Made by a program: the position numbers and the translations under genes. A model generated the notes under the pieces. It made no database searches and had not been told where the DNA came from. It worked only from the letters and a program-made list of their open reading frames with translations. A DNA stretch of 64,000 nt, taken from the NCBI RefSeq assembly GCF_011759385.1, contig NZ_JAARLY010000003.1, positions 186,001-250,000 on the forward strand, in the 5' to 3' direction. Of this stretch, positions 1 through 9,821 are shown one piece after another. This DNA comes from Oleiagrimonas sp. C23AA (GTDB taxonomy: Bacteria > Pseudomonadota > Gammaproteobacteria > Xanthomonadales > Rhodanobacteraceae). The stretch's first letter is position 1; every line of letters begins with the position of its first letter.

Positions 1-1973
1 GCCTGGCCGACAAGCAGAAGGTGCTGGAAACGGCCGATGTCGGCGCGCGCCTGGAGCAGCTGATCGGCCTGGTCGACGGCGAGATGGATCTGCAGCAGGT
101 CGAAAAGCGCATCCGCGGCCGCATCAAGTCGCAGATGGAAAAGAGCCAGCGCGAGTACTACCTCAACGAACAGATGAAGGCCATCCAGAAGGAGCTGGGT
201 GAGGGTGAGGAAGGCGCCAACGAGATCGAGGAGCTGACCAAGAAGATCGACACCATCGGCATGCCCAAGCCGGTGCTGGCCAAGGCGCGTCAGGAGCTTT
301 CCAAGCTCAAGCAGATGTCGCCGATGTCGGCCGAAGCCACGGTGGTGCGCAACTATCTGGACTGGCTGGTCGGGGTGCCATGGAAGAAGCGGGGCAAGGT
401 GCGCAAGGACCTGAAAATGGCGCAGGACGTGCTCGACGCCGATCACTTCGGCCTGGAGAAGGTCAAGGAACGCATTCTTGAGTATCTGGCCGTGCAGCAG
501 CGCGTCAATACCATGAAGGGCCCGATCCTGTGTCTGGTCGGACCGCCCGGCGTGGGCAAGACCTCACTGGGTCAGTCCATTGCCAAGGCTACCAACCGCA
601 AGTTTGTTCGCATGAGCCTTGGCGGCGTGCGCGACGAGGCCGAGATTCGCGGTCATCGGCGTACCTATATCGGCTCCATGCCCGGGCGCATCGTGCAGAA
701 CCTCAACAAGGTCGGCACCAAGAACCCGCTGTTCGTGCTGGACGAAATCGACAAGATGTCCACCGACTTCCGCGGCGATCCGTCCTCGGCGTTGCTGGAA
801 GTGCTGGATCCGGAGCAAAACCACACCTTCAACGATCATTACCTTGAGGTCGACCTGGATCTGTCCGAGGTGATGTGGATTGCCACGGCCAATTCGCTGA
901 ACATCCCCGGCCCGCTGCTGGACCGCATGGAGGTGATCCGCATCCCCGGCTATACCGAGGACGAGAAGATCGCCATTGCCCAACGCTACCTGCTGCCCAA
1001 GCAGCTCAAGGCCAATGGCCTCAAGGACGGCGAGCTGAGCGTGTCCGAGGGCGCCATCCGCGACATCGTGCGCTACTACACGCGTGAGTCGGGTGTACGC
1101 AATCTGGAGCGCGAGGTGGCCCGCATCTGCCGCAAGGTGGTCAAGGAGATCGCGCTGGAAGGCCCGGCACCGACCAAGTCCACCGCGGCCAAGGCCAAGG
1201 GCAAGGCTGCGTCGAAAAAGGCCAAGAGTGCGGCTCCGGCGGCGCCGAGCACGCGCAAGGTCGACGTGCGCAACCTGGACAAGTATCTGGGGGTGCGTCG
1301 TTTCGACTTCGGCCGCAAGGAGCAGCAGAACGAAATCGGCCTGGTCACCGGCCTGGCCTGGACCCAGGTGGGCGGTGACCTGCTCTCCATCGAGGCCTCG
1401 GTGGTGCCGGGAAAGGGCAAGCTGGTGCACACCGGTCAGCTGGGCGACGTGATGAAGGAGTCGATCCAGGCGGCGTTGTCAGTGGTGCGTGCGCGTGCCG
1501 ACCGTCTGGGCATCGACCCGGACTTCCATCACCAGCATGACATCCACATCCACGTGCCCGAGGGTGCCACGCCCAAGGACGGCCCCAGCGCCGGTATTGC
1601 CATGTGCACGGCACTGGTATCGGTGCTGACCAAGGTGCCGGTGCGCTCGGAAGTGGCGATGACGGGCGAGATCACTTTGCGTGGGCGCGTGCTGCCGATC
1701 GGCGGGCTCAAGGAGAAGCTGCTGGCGGCCCATCGCGGTGGCATTACCACGGTGATCATCCCGCAGGAGAACGAGAAGGATCTGGCCGATATCCCGTCCA
1801 ACATCACCGATTCGCTGGAGATTCATGCGGTGCGTTGGATCGACGAAGTGTTGGATGTGGCACTTGAAAGGCCGCTGGGTCCGCCACCCAAGGACGGCGA
1901 AAAAGCCAAGGCCCCACTGCAGGGCAAGGGCAAGCGCGAATCCTCGCGGCCCGGCGCCCGGCGCACGCATTGA
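1..1973 (+). CDS. lon: ATP-dependent protease Lon, 5' end outside the window
   Basis: Cytosolic AAA+ serine protease that unfolds and degrades misfolded and regulatory proteins. The frame is open from base 3, so the N-terminal substrate-binding domain is only partly inside the window. The helical N-domain motif [13 protein letters not shown] is followed by Walker A GPPGVGKT (bases 540-563) and Walker B LFVLDEID. In the peptidase domain the catalytic serine lies in DGPSAGIAM (codon 1587-1589) and the partner lysine in GGLKEKLL (codon 1710-1712). Between the AAA+ and protease domains there is an Ala/Lys-rich linker of about 30 residues, and the C-terminus carries a basic tail; E. coli Lon, as I remember it, has neither. 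The HU gene follows, as in many proteobacteria. Confidence 0.98.
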   Translation, partial: LADKQKVLETADVGARLEQLIGLVDGEMDLQQVEKRIRGRIKSQMEKSQREYYLNEQMKAIQKELGEGEEGANEIEELTKKIDTIGMPKPVLAKARQELSKLKQMSPMSAEATVVRNYLDWLVGVPWKKRGKVRKDLKMAQDVLDADHFGLEKVKERILEYLAVQQRVNTMKGPILCLVGPPGVGKTSLGQSIAKATNRKFVRMSLGGVRDEAEIRGHRRTYIGSMPGRIVQNLNKVGTKNPLFVLDEIDKMSTDFRGDPSSALLEVLDPEQNHTFNDHYLEVDLDLSEVMWIATANSLNIPGPLLDRMEVIRIPGYTEDEKIAIAQRYLLPKQLKANGLKDGELSVSEGAIRDIVRYYTRESGVRNLEREVARICRKVVKEIALEGPAPTKSTAAKAKGKAASKKAKSAAPAAPSTRKVDVRNLDKYLGVRRFDFGRKEQQNEIGLVTGLAWTQVGGDLLSIEASVVPGKGKLVHTGQLGDVMKESIQAALSVVRARADRLGIDPDFHHQHDIHIHVPEGATPKDGPSAGIAMCTALVSVLTKVPVRSEVAMTGEITLRGRVLPIGGLKEKLLAAHRGGITTVIIPQENEKDLADIPSNITDSLEIHAVRWIDEVLDVALERPLGPPPKDGEKAKAPLQGKGKRESSRPGARRTH

Positions 1974-1996
1974 TGTGTTAGTGCGCTGATTGCCAA

Positions 1997-2036
1997 GAAA
2001 AAAGGGTGATCACCTTGCGGTGGTCGCCCTTTTTTT
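1997..2036 (+). terminator. Rho-independent terminator after lon
   Basis: AAAGGGTGATCACC pairs with GGTGGTCGCCCTTT around a short TTGC loop, with some G-T pairs, and is followed by a run of T. It ends the lon transcript 24 bases after the stop codon. Confidence 0.85.
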
Positions 2037-2101
2037 GTAAGGGCGGTGAAAGTGTTTCGCAAAACCCTCGCGATCTTCGGAAAACCTTGGTATTTCTTGT
2101 A

Positions 2102-2130
2102 TTGCGGACCCTTGGGGGCACTGGTATAAA
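2102..2130 (+). promoter_or_regulatory. Candidate sigma70 promoter for the HU gene
   Basis: TTGCGG (2102-2107) and TATAAA (2125-2130) are separated by exactly 17 bases, downstream of the lon terminator. This would give HU its own transcript with a leader of about 150 bases. Read by eye only. Confidence 0.45.
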
Positions 2131-2285
2131 GGCTAGCACCGCAGTCCCCGCGCCACGGTTCGTCGCGCTGCGAAGGGCTGGGGTGGAATCGCAAGGGGGA
2201 GCTGACAGACATGTCAGTCGGTGGCTCTGCCTCGTCTCATCGACTACGCGGCCGCACACACTTAAAGTTTTTAGGGAGTGACTCA

Positions 2286-2558
2286 ATGAACAAATCCGAA
2301 TTCATCGCCGCCATCGCCGAATCGGCCGACATGACCAAGGCCGACGCCGGCCGTGCCGTCGAGGCCTTCACCGAGGTGGTGAAGAACACCCTGAAGAAGG
2401 GTGACACCGTGTCGCTGGTGGGCTTTGGCACCTTTGACGTGCGCAAGCGCGCCGCCCGTACCGGTCGTAATCCGCGTACCAACGAGACCATCAAGATCAA
2501 GGCTTCGAAGGTTCCGGCCTTCAAGGCTGGCAAGGCGCTCAAGGACGCATTAAACTAA
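2286..2558 (+). CDS. hupB: Histone-like DNA-binding protein HU (beta type)
   Basis: Small nucleoid protein that bends and compacts DNA and works as a dimer. The 90-residue product has the family length and landmarks: [12 protein letters not shown] at the start, the hydrophobic VSLVGFGTF core strand, and the DNA-binding arm with [20 protein letters not shown], whose conserved proline intercalates into DNA. The start at 2286 is chosen because AGGGAG lies just upstream (2273-2278) and because an earlier in-frame start at 2211 adds sequence unlike any HU. The lon-hupB order is conserved in gammaproteobacteria. Strong expression is likely from the candidate promoter at 2102-2130. Confidence 0.97.
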   Translation: MNKSEFIAAIAESADMTKADAGRAVEAFTEVVKNTLKKGDTVSLVGFGTFDVRKRAARTGRNPRTNETIKIKASKVPAFKAGKALKDALN

Positions 2559-2568
2559 GCGCTTTGCC

Positions 2569-2643
2569 GGGTGCTTAGCTCAGCGGTAGAGCGTCTCCTT
2601 TACACGGAGAGGGTCGGGGGTTCGATCCCCTCAGCACCCACCA
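2569..2643 (+). tRNA. tRNA-Val (anticodon TAC)
   Basis: Acceptor GGGTGCT pairs with AGCACCC. The anticodon loop TTTACAC is closed by TCTCC/GGAGA, and the T loop is TTCGATC. The CCA end is encoded. Confidence 0.95.
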
Positions 2644-2649
2644 GGCAGC

Positions 2650-2726
2650 GGAGCGGTAGTTCAGCTGGTTAGAATGCTGGCCTGTCACGCCGGAGGTCGC
2701 GGGTTCGAGTCCCGTCCGCTCCGCCA
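2650..2726 (+). tRNA. tRNA-Asp (anticodon GTC)
   Basis: Acceptor GGAGCGG pairs with CCGCTCC, the anticodon loop is CTGTCAC, the T loop is TTCGAGT, and CCA is encoded. It lies six bases after tRNA-Val, so the two are probably co-transcribed. Confidence 0.96.
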
Positions 2727-2807
2727 CGTTTAGATGAGGGCGCCCGCGCGGCGCCCTTGTTGTTTCAAGTCGCCGAGCTGGCGGCACCAAGACCGCGGAA
2801 CCGATCC

Positions 2808-4712
2808 ATGCTGCAGAGCCTGCGCGAGAAAACCCAAGGTTGGCCGGCGAAGGTCATCTTCGTCATTTTGATTTTCGTGTTCTCGTTCTTCGGTATCGAG
2901 TCGTACTTCCAGAGCCACACCGACACGTATGTGGCCAAGGTCGGCAAGCACGAGATTTCGCAGCAGGACTTCCAGAGCCGGTTGAACAACCTGCGCCGCC
3001 AGCTCTCCCAGCAGCAGGGTGACAAATACGACCCCAGCTATCTGGAGAAGCCGGCCGTCAAACAGCGCGTGCTTGATGGCCTGGTCGATCAAGCCCTGCT
3101 GCAGCAGGCCACCGACAAGCTGGGTCTGGTGGTGTCCACGGCGCAGTTGCGCAGCGAGATTGCCAACTATCAGGCCTTCCAGGTCGATGGCAAGTTCAGC
3201 CCGGACGCTTACCGGGCGGTGCTGGCCTCACAGGGCATGAGTCCGCAGCAGTTCCAGGATGAGGTGCGCGGCGACCTGCAGACGCAATTGCTGCCCGGCG
3301 CCATCAGCCAGTCGCAGATCATCACCGATGCCGAGATCGACCAGTACCTGAAGCTGCGCCTGCAGACCCGCGACGTGCGATACGCAGTGCTGGCGCGCCC
3401 GCAGCCGGCTGACGACAAGGTTAGCGACAAGGCCGTGGCCGATTACTACAAGGCCCACCAGAAGCAGTTCATGACGCCCGAGCAGGTGTCGCTGAACTAC
3501 ATCGAGCTGAACGCAGCGGACATGCCCGCCGGGAAAGCGCCGAGCGATGATGACCTGCGCAAGCTCTACGTTGAAAACAAAGCCAAGTATGTGCAGCCCG
3601 AGCAGCGCGAGGTCTCGCACATCCTGATCAAGGTACCCTCCAATGCCACCCCGGCGCAGCAGAAGGCGGCCCTGGCCAAAGCCAAGAAGATTGACGCCGA
3701 GGTCACGCCGGCCAACTTCGCCAAACTGGCCAAGCAGTACTCGGACGACTTGGGCTCCAAGTCCGAGGGCGGCAGCCTGGGCTGGATCGAGAAGGGTGTC
3801 ACCAACAAGGCCTTCGAGGACACGCTGTTCTCGATGGACAAGGGACAGATTTCCAAGCCGGTGCTCTCGGCCGAGGGCTATCACATCATTTATCTGCAGG
3901 ATGTGCGCGCCGGCAAGGCCAAACCGTTCGCCCAGGTCAAGGACCAGCTGGCGCAGCAGGCCCAGAAGGATGCGCGCGACAAGGCCTACAATGATCTGGC
4001 CAGCAAGCTGACCGATGGCATTTACCAGGATCCTTCGTCGCTGGAGCCGATCGCCAAGCAGTTGGACCTGAAAATCCAGCACACCGGACTGTTCAGCCGC
4101 GACGGTGCCAAGAGCGGTATCGCGGCCAACCCCAAGGTGGTCAAGGTTGCCTTCTCCGACAGCGTGCTGGCGCAGAGCAACACCTCCGATCCAGTCAGCT
4201 TGGGTGACAAGCACATCGTCGTGGTGCACGTGAACCAGCATCAGGCCTCAAAGCCCAAGCCGCTGGATCAGGTGGCCGATCAGATTCGTCAGGACATCAT
4301 CAGCGATCGTGTCGACGCGCAGGCCAAGAAGCACGCCGATGCGCTGTTGGCCAAGCTCGACAAGGGTGCGGATCTGGACAAGGTGGTCGCCGACGCCAAG
4401 TCGGTGCAGGACGTGAAGGGTGCCAAGCGCGGTCAGCAGGGAGTACCGGCACCGGTGCTGCAGCAGGCCTTCACCATGCCGCATCCGGCCAAGGGCAAGT
4501 CCCGTTATGCGCTGGCCGATCTTGGCCATGGCAAGTACGCCCTGGTCGCGGTGGACGCGGTGCACGCCGGTGATCTGTCGCAGGTCAGCAAGCCCGAGCG
4601 CACCATGCTGCGTGCGCAGATGCAGCGCGCCATCGGCACGGAGGCGACGCAGGAGTTCATCGATGCGCTGCGTAAGCGTACCGATGTCAAGGAAGTACCC
4701 AGTCGTATGTAA
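2808..4712 (+). CDS. ppiD: Peptidyl-prolyl cis-trans isomerase PpiD (membrane-anchored periplasmic chaperone)
   Basis: Periplasmic folding factor tethered to the inner membrane near the Sec translocon, with a role in outer-membrane protein maturation. The 634-residue product starts MLQSLREKTQGW and has one membrane helix (VIFVILIFVFSFFGI, residues 15-30). A SurA-like N-domain follows, with the repeated QDFQ/QFQDEVR pattern. A parvulin domain at about residues 265-370 has SHILIKV, the GGSLGW motif and YHIIYLQD, and a second C-terminal chaperone segment completes the protein. The start at 2808 places the N-terminus directly before the anchor as in other PpiD proteins; the open frame extends 17 codons upstream without a better start. 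The order lon-hupB-tRNAs-ppiD resembles E. coli lon-hupB-ppiD. Confidence 0.95.
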   Translation: MLQSLREKTQGWPAKVIFVILIFVFSFFGIESYFQSHTDTYVAKVGKHEISQQDFQSRLNNLRRQLSQQQGDKYDPSYLEKPAVKQRVLDGLVDQALLQQATDKLGLVVSTAQLRSEIANYQAFQVDGKFSPDAYRAVLASQGMSPQQFQDEVRGDLQTQLLPGAISQSQIITDAEIDQYLKLRLQTRDVRYAVLARPQPADDKVSDKAVADYYKAHQKQFMTPEQVSLNYIELNAADMPAGKAPSDDDLRKLYVENKAKYVQPEQREVSHILIKVPSNATPAQQKAALAKAKKIDAEVTPANFAKLAKQYSDDLGSKSEGGSLGWIEKGVTNKAFEDTLFSMDKGQISKPVLSAEGYHIIYLQDVRAGKAKPFAQVKDQLAQQAQKDARDKAYNDLASKLTDGIYQDPSSLEPIAKQLDLKIQHTGLFSRDGAKSGIAANPKVVKVAFSDSVLAQSNTSDPVSLGDKHIVVVHVNQHQASKPKPLDQVADQIRQDIISDRVDAQAKKHADALLAKLDKGADLDKVVADAKSVQDVKGAKRGQQGVPAPVLQQAFTMPHPAKGKSRYALADLGHGKYALVAVDAVHAGDLSQVSKPERTMLRAQMQRAIGTEATQEFIDALRKRTDVKEVPSRM

Positions 4713-4737
4713 GGGCACTTGCCTTAACGCAAGCCAT

Positions 4738-4770
4738 AAAAAGGCCGCCCTCCGGGGCGGCCTTTTTTTT
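4738..4770. terminator. Bidirectional terminator between ppiD and mltD
   Basis: AAAAAGGCCGCCC, a short loop, then GGGCGGCCTTTTTT. A and T runs on opposite sides let it stop transcription from both convergent genes. Confidence 0.9.
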
Positions 4771-4832
4771 CAGCGTCTGGATTGCATCACGCTACGTGAC
4801 ACTCACGCAGTGCGCTGCAGGTAAGGTCAGTG

Positions 4833-5981
4833 TCAGGGCGCACTGACGCTGAGGGTCTGCCCTGGATGCAGCGTGGAGCCTTTGAGGTGGTTCCAGCGCT
4901 TGAGCTGGTGCACCGAGACATGAAACTTGTGTGCCACCATCCACAGGCTGTCGCCGCTGTGCACGGTGTAGCTGTCGGGGCGATTGGCCTTGGCGATCTC
5001 GGCCTCGCTCGGTGGGTGGCTGGCCAGGGTCGCCAGCAGCGTGGTCTTGGCCGCGGCTGGTAGCAGCAGGTGGCGCGGGGCATGTGCCGGCATGCGGTCG
5101 TGGATGTACGCCGGGTTGAGCTGACGTACTTCCGACAAGGGCAGCTGCGCCAGGCGCGCGACCAGCTTCAGGCTCAGCGCCTGTTTCAGCGTCACTTCCT
5201 GAAGGCGTTGCGGTGGCGGCAGGTCGGGCAGGGTAATGCCGAACCTGGCCGGCTGGCGGATCACGCAGGCCACTGCCAGCAGCTTGACCAGGTGCCGGTG
5301 CACGCCGGGGCTGACCATGCTCGGGATGACCGGATGGCGCGGCGGCATGCCGTGCTGCTTGATCAGCCCGCGCAGGCGGTATTCGCCGGCATTGTAGGCC
5401 ATGTCGACGATGCGCCAGTCGTGCCAGCGGTCGTAATAGCTGCGCAGCATTTTCATGACCGCATCGGTGGCACTGATGCGATCCAGCCGGCCGTCGTAGT
5501 CCTGATCCATAGCCAGGCCCAGCGAGCGCCCGGTGATCGGCATGATCTGCCACATGCCGGCGGCGCGTCCGCGGCGTGGCTTGACGCCATCGAAGTGGCT
5601 TTCGATCCATGGCAGCAACACGAACTCGCCGGCGACGCCGTGTCGCGCGGCCGCTTCGTCGATATAGGCCAGGGTGGGCATGGCCCAGCGCAGCTTGGCC
5701 TCGAAGCCTCGCCGGTTGTGCGTGATGCGCTGGGCGCGACGCAGGATGGCCGGATCGCCGTCGCAGTCATCCAGCGCCAGCCGTGAGCGCAGGTCGCCCC
5801 AGAAGTCCTCCGGCAGCGGTGGTGGCTTGAGCAGTGCGGGCGGCGCGCCGGTGAGCGCCGGTGCCACGGGCGGCGGCGCCTTCACTGTCGGTTTGTGGGC
5901 CGGGGCGTGGGTGCCGGGCAGGCTGGCGCAGGCGCTGAGTGCGGCGGAGGCCGCGACCACGTAGACGGTGCGCCACCTCAT
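4833..5981 (-). CDS. mltD: Membrane-bound lytic murein transglycosylase D
   Basis: Outer-membrane lipoprotein that cleaves peptidoglycan glycan strands to 1,6-anhydro products during wall turnover. The 382-residue protein has a lipoprotein signal with lipobox LSAC (Cys about residue 18) and a Pro/Ala linker. The SLT domain carries the catalytic glutamate in LLPWIESHFD, plus AAGMWQIMP and MAYNAGE. The C-terminus has one clear LysM peptidoglycan-binding motif (YTVHSGDSLWMVAHKFHVS). E. coli MltD has two LysM modules, so this version may be shorter at that end. Its start overlaps the gloB stop by 4 bases, so the two genes form an operon, as in E. coli. Confidence 0.94.
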   Translation of the reverse strand: MRWRTVYVVAASAALSACASLPGTHAPAHKPTVKAPPPVAPALTGAPPALLKPPPLPEDFWGDLRSRLALDDCDGDPAILRRAQRITHNRRGFEAKLRWAMPTLAYIDEAAARHGVAGEFVLLPWIESHFDGVKPRRGRAAGMWQIMPITGRSLGLAMDQDYDGRLDRISATDAVMKMLRSYYDRWHDWRIVDMAYNAGEYRLRGLIKQHGMPPRHPVIPSMVSPGVHRHLVKLLAVACVIRQPARFGITLPDLPPPQRLQEVTLKQALSLKLVARLAQLPLSEVRQLNPAYIHDRMPAHAPRHLLLPAAAKTTLLATLASHPPSEAEIAKANRPDSYTVHSGDSLWMVAHKFHVSVHQLKRWNHLKGSTLHPGQTLSVSAP

Positions 5982-6742
5982 GCGGAGAACGTGTCCTTAG
6001 CTTGGCGCAACGCGGCAAAGCGCGCCGTGGTGTCGGCGTCGGCATCACGCTCGGCGGCCCAGCGGCGCACGTCGGGCGCCTCGGTCCGCAGGAACGGATT
6101 GAGCGCCTTTTCCGTGGCCAGCGTGCTGGGCACACTTGGCTGTCCGGCCTCGCGCCAGCGTGCGATCTGCTTACGGTAACGGGCAAGCTGCGGCCGTTGC
6201 GGTTCCACGCTGGCGGCAAAGGCGGCGTTGGCCTGTGTGTACTCGTGCGCGCAGCAGACCAGCGTGTCGTCGGGCAGCGCGCTCAGTTTGGCCAGCGACT
6301 GCACCATCTGCGCGGGCGTGCCCTCGAACAGGCGCCCGCAGCCCAGGCTGAAAAGCGTGTCGCCGCAGAACAGGCAGCCCTCGCCCACATAGGCAATATG
6401 GCTGCGCGTGTGGCCGGGAACTTCCAGCACGCTGAAGCTTGCGGCCGGGTGCGACAACTGCACATGATCGCCTTCGCCGACACGTTTGGCGTCGATGCCG
6501 ATACGCTCGTCGCGCGGCGCGAAGACCTGCGGCGCATGGCGTTGCACCAGTTCGGCCACGCCGCCGATGTGATCATCGTGATGGTGGGTCAGCAAGATCG
6601 CCGTGAGGGCCAACCCCCGTGCTTTCAGAGCCTGTTCCACCGGTGCCGCCTCACCCGGGTCGACGACCAGGGCGTGGCCGTTGTCGTCGGCCAATAGCCA
6701 GATGTAATTGTCGGACAGCGCAGGCAGGGGCACAGGTTGCAC
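5978..6742 (-). CDS. gloB: Hydroxyacylglutathione hydrolase (glyoxalase II)
   Basis: Cytosolic metallo-beta-lactamase-fold enzyme that hydrolyses S-D-lactoylglutathione to D-lactate and glutathione, the second step of methylglyoxal detoxification. The binuclear metal site is visible as THHHDDHIGG (about residues 52-61), with downstream ligands in PGHTRSHIAY, FCGDTLFSLGCGR and CCAHEYTQAN. The 254-residue length fits the family. It is transcribed divergently from the methyltransferase and ends in a 4-base overlap with mltD. The same neighbourhood (mltD, gloB, methyltransferase, rnhA, dnaQ) occurs in E. coli. Confidence 0.97.
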   Translation of the reverse strand: MQPVPLPALSDNYIWLLADDNGHALVVDPGEAAPVEQALKARGLALTAILLTHHHDDHIGGVAELVQRHAPQVFAPRDERIGIDAKRVGEGDHVQLSHPAASFSVLEVPGHTRSHIAYVGEGCLFCGDTLFSLGCGRLFEGTPAQMVQSLAKLSALPDDTLVCCAHEYTQANAAFAASVEPQRPQLARYRKQIARWREAGQPSVPSTLATEKALNPFLRTEAPDVRRWAAERDADADTTARFAALRQAKDTFSA

Positions 6743-6839
6743 GTCAGGGACCTCGTCGTGTCAGGGGGTTCATTCATGGACAGGCAATCGGGCACTATAT
6801 CAGCGCCTTTACGCGAGCGGATTCGGGTGCTGTTAACCT

Positions 6840-7562
6840 ATGTCATCACCCGTTTGCTGCCCGGCCTTCGCTGCCATGCCCGTCTGCACTCCGGCTATCT
6901 ACGCCCAGCCTGCCGTCAAGGCGCTGCTCGCCGACGAGGCGGCCGCGTTGCTGCCCGAGCTTGGCGGATTGGCCGGCGCGCACGGCCTCTTGCTGAGCGG
7001 TGCCGACATGCGTCCGCCGCGCACGCCCATGCTCGATTGCTGGACGCATCTTTCGGCGCGTTCTGATCGGCGTTGGGAGGGTGACATCCGGGCGCGACAG
7101 GATGAGCCGCTGCCGTTTGCCGATGACAGCATGCGCGTGGTGGTGCTGGCGCATGCGCTGGAGCAGGTCAGCCATCCGGTGGCCTTGCTGGACGAGGCGC
7201 GGCGGGTGCTGGCCGGCGATGGCCTGCTGGCCATTACCGGCTTTCATCCGGCCAGTTTGTGGACGCCCTGGCTGGCCTGGAAGGCGCGTCAGGGGGCCAT
7301 GCCCGTGTTGAGCATGCCGGCCCGATGGCAGCTGCGCCTGCGCGGACGCGGTGTACGGGTGTACGCGGTGCGCCGCTTCGGTCACAGTTGGCCGTTGACG
7401 CGTTCGCACGCGGGCGAGAATCAGGCCGGTGGCGGGTACCTGCTGCTGGCACGCAAGCAAACCAACGTGGTCACGCCGTTACGGACGCGCAACCTGCGTG
7501 CGCCGCCGTCGTCGTTGACCGCGGTCAGCTGGGCCCCCGGGCTGCAGCGGGAGAGTGCATGA
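6840..7562 (+). CDS. YafS-like SAM-dependent methyltransferase
   Basis: Class I methyltransferase-like protein of unknown substrate. The central part fits a Methyltransf_11 fold: [19 protein letters not shown] (motif after the SAM loop), [26 protein letters not shown], then a hydrophobic region. The glycine-rich motif I is degenerate, so activity is uncertain. The start at 6840 has no strong ribosome site; ATG at 6876 is an alternative. The stop overlaps the rnhA start. Position between gloB and rnhA matches E. coli yafS, which supports the assignment more than sequence identity does. Confidence 0.75.
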   Translation: MSSPVCCPAFAAMPVCTPAIYAQPAVKALLADEAAALLPELGGLAGAHGLLLSGADMRPPRTPMLDCWTHLSARSDRRWEGDIRARQDEPLPFADDSMRVVVLAHALEQVSHPVALLDEARRVLAGDGLLAITGFHPASLWTPWLAWKARQGAMPVLSMPARWQLRLRGRGVRVYAVRRFGHSWPLTRSHAGENQAGGGYLLLARKQTNVVTPLRTRNLRAPPSSLTAVSWAPGLQRESA

Positions 7563-8014
7563 GTGAGGCAATGACGGCGGTGGAGCTGTTCACCGATGGC
7601 GCCTGTCTGGGCAATCCCGGTCCGGGTGGCTGGGCGGCGCTGCTGCGCTCGGGCAAGCACGAGCGGCTGCTGGTGGGCGGTGAAGCGCTCAGTACCAACA
7701 ATCGCATGGAGCTGATGGCGGCCATTGCCGGCCTTGAGGCGCTCAAGCGCGCCTGTCAGGTGCGTCTGGTCACCGACTCCAAATATGTCATGCAGGGCAT
7801 CGAGCAATGGGTGCCGCGCTGGCGCCAGAATGGCTGGAAGACGGCCGACAAGAAGCCGGTGAAGAATCAGGACCTGTGGATGCGCCTGGATGCGGCGCGC
7901 CAGGATCACGCCATCACCTGGGAGTGGGTCAAGGGCCACGCCGGCCATGTGGAGAACGAGCGGGTGGACGAAGCGGCCCGCGCCGAGGCAGAACGTTTGA
8001 GGGATGCGGCATGA
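7559..8014 (+). CDS. rnhA: Ribonuclease HI
   Basis: Cuts the RNA strand of RNA-DNA hybrids, removing R-loops and primers. The 151-residue product has all acidic active-site residues in context: [33 protein letters not shown], and the histidine and last aspartate in [16 protein letters not shown]. The basic handle ([12 protein letters not shown]) is present. The start at 7559 overlaps the upstream stop (ATGA); an in-frame ATG at 7571 is possible. The stop overlaps dnaQ by 4 bases, so rnhA and dnaQ are co-translated here rather than divergent as in E. coli. Confidence 0.97.
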   Translation: MSEAMTAVELFTDGACLGNPGPGGWAALLRSGKHERLLVGGEALSTNNRMELMAAIAGLEALKRACQVRLVTDSKYVMQGIEQWVPRWRQNGWKTADKKPVKNQDLWMRLDAARQDHAITWEWVKGHAGHVENERVDEAARAEAERLRDAA

Positions 8015-8751
8015 ACCAGCACGTGCGTCACATCGTGCTCGATACCGAAACCACCGGTCTTGAAGTGCATCTGGGCCATCGCCTGATCGAAATCGGTGCG
8101 GTGGAAATGGTTGGCCGGCGCCTGACCGGTGAAAACTTCCACACCTACCTCAACCCCGAACGCGCCATCGATGAAGGCGCGCGCCAGGTCACCGGCATAG
8201 AGGATGAGTTTCTGCTCGACAAGCCGAAGTTCGCCGAGGTGGTCGAGCGCTTCATCGAGTTCATTCGCGGTGCCGAGCTGATCATCCACAACGCCGCGTT
8301 CGACGTCGGCTTCCTGGATGCCGAGCTCAAGCGTGCCGGTGCGCAGTATGGCTGCATCGCCGACCATTGCACCGTGCTCGACACGCTGGCCATGGCGCGC
8401 GAGATGTATCCGGGGCAGCGCAACAGCCTGGACGCGCTGTGCAAGCGCCTGGGCGTGGACAACGCCCATCGCGAGTTGCACGGCGGCCTGCTCGATGCGC
8501 AGCTGCTGGCGGATGTCTACATCGCCATGACCTCGGGCCAGGTCGCGCTGGACCTGGGCTTTGCGCAAGGCGAGGGTGAGCAGGCCGAGCGCGTGCAGGC
8601 GGTGAACTTGAGTCGTCGCCCGCGCGTGCTGCGCGCCAGCGAGGCCGAGCTGGGTGCCCATGCCAAGCGGCTGGATGCTCTGGACAAGGCCGCCGGCAGC
8701 AGCCTCTGGCGCCAGCTGGAAACGGCCGGCGAGGCCAGCGTCGAGGCTTAA
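8011..8751 (+). CDS. dnaQ: DNA polymerase III epsilon subunit (3'-5' proofreading exonuclease)
   Basis: Proofreading subunit of the replicative polymerase core. The 246-residue protein shows the DEDDh exonuclease motifs: Exo[11 protein letters not shown], Exo[13 protein letters not shown], and Exo[21 protein letters not shown] with the catalytic histidine and final aspartate. The C-terminal tail after residue 190 is the region that binds the alpha subunit in E. coli. It overlaps rnhA by 4 bases and converges on the phosphatase gene. Confidence 0.96.
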   Translation: MNQHVRHIVLDTETTGLEVHLGHRLIEIGAVEMVGRRLTGENFHTYLNPERAIDEGARQVTGIEDEFLLDKPKFAEVVERFIEFIRGAELIIHNAAFDVGFLDAELKRAGAQYGCIADHCTVLDTLAMAREMYPGQRNSLDALCKRLGVDNAHRELHGGLLDAQLLADVYIAMTSGQVALDLGFAQGEGEQAERVQAVNLSRRPRVLRASEAELGAHAKRLDALDKAAGSSLWRQLETAGEASVEA

Positions 8752-8788
8752 GCGCCGACGCGCGGCGCCAAGGTGCGCGGCGTGGCCG

Positions 8789-9496
8789 CTAGTGCGTCGC
8801 CAGCCTCAACAGCACCACGGTGACATTGTCCGGCGCGCCGGCGTCCAGCGCCTTCAGCAGCAGCTGATCCACGCACTCCTGCGCGGAAAGATCGTTGCGC
8901 CCGACGATGGCGGCGATCTGGCTGTCGCTCAGGCATTCGGTCAGCCCGTCCGTGCACAGCATGAAGCGCATGCCCGGCTCCAGCCGTCCCTGCACGCAGG
9001 CCACATGCAGATCGGTCGGTGCGGTCACGCCCAGTGCCTGGGTGACGACGTTGCGCCTGGGGTGCTCGCGCGCCTGGGTGTCGTTGATGACGCCTTGTTC
9101 GACCAGCTCCTGCACCAGCGAGTGATCGTGCGAGAGGCGTTTCAGGCCCTGGTGCCACAAATACACGCGGCTATCGCCAACCCAGCACACCTCGAACTGC
9201 TCGCCGTCCAGTTTCAGGGCCGCCAGCGTGGTGCCCATCGGCAGCTGCCCTTCGCACTTGCCGCGTTGGGCGACAATGCGCGCGTCGGTCTGGCGAATGG
9301 CCGCTTCCAGGCGCTGGCCGCGCTGCATGTCGGCAACCACGCCGTCGCGGGCCAATGTGGCGGCCAATTCGCCATGGGCATGTCCGCCCATGCCATCGGC
9401 CACCAGAAACAGGCGCAGTCCCGGGTCGGCATAATAGGTGTCTTCGTTGCGCTTGCGGCGCAGGCCGACGTGGGTGGCGTGTCCGAATTCGATCAT
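8789..9496 (-). CDS. PP2C-family serine/threonine protein phosphatase
   Basis: Metal-dependent phosphatase of the PrpC/Stp1 type, probably opposing Ser/Thr protein kinases. The 235-residue domain covers the whole protein: NEDTYY near the N-terminus, LFLVADGMGGHAHGE with two metal-binding aspartate/glycine positions, GTTLAAL, VGDSRVYL, MLCTDGLTE and APDNVTVVLL at the C-terminus. No kinase or regulatory domain is fused, and no partner kinase gene is visible in this window. Confidence 0.93.
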   Translation of the reverse strand: MIEFGHATHVGLRRKRNEDTYYADPGLRLFLVADGMGGHAHGELAATLARDGVVADMQRGQRLEAAIRQTDARIVAQRGKCEGQLPMGTTLAALKLDGEQFEVCWVGDSRVYLWHQGLKRLSHDHSLVQELVEQGVINDTQAREHPRRNVVTQALGVTAPTDLHVACVQGRLEPGMRFMLCTDGLTECLSDSQIAAIVGRNDLSAQECVDQLLLKALDAGAPDNVTVVLLRLATH

Positions 9497-9652
9497 GGAA
9501 GGGGTAGAAGGGGCCGCATCAGGGGTGTCGCGGCAGCATGAAGCAAGCGCCGGCTATTGTCACGGGCTTCATCAGCACGTATAGTGCGCGCCCTCGCATC
9601 ACGAATCGTTTCCGATTCCAGCGGCCTGTCCACGCCGCGATGCAGCACCTTC

Positions 9653-9743
9653 GGAGAGGTGGCAGAGTGGTCGAATGCGCCGGACTCGAAATCCGGTATA
9701 CGGGTCTCCCGTATCGAGGGTTCGAATCCCTCCCTCTCCGCCA
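9653..9743 (+). tRNA. tRNA-Ser (anticodon CGA); integration site of the island
   Basis: Acceptor GGAGAGG pairs with CCTCTCC. The anticodon loop is CTCGAAA, a long serine-type variable arm (TACGGGTCTCCCGTA) is present, the T loop is TTCGAAT, and CCA is encoded. The integrase gene lies directly downstream and points towards the tRNA 3' end, the usual layout for an integrated element. Confidence 0.96.
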
Positions 9744-9753
9744 GTATCAAGGA

Positions 9754-9783
9754 AAGCCCGGCTTATGCGCCGGGCTTTTTTTG
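9754..9783 (+). terminator. Terminator after tRNA-Ser(CGA)
   Basis: AAAGCCCGGC, a TTAT loop, GCGCCGGGCTTT and a T run. A similar hairpin occurs at 16703-16729 at the other side of the island. Confidence 0.88.
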
Positions 9784-9821
9784 TTGCCGATCGCTCCGCA
9801 AAAAGTCCGGTGCTCCGCAAG

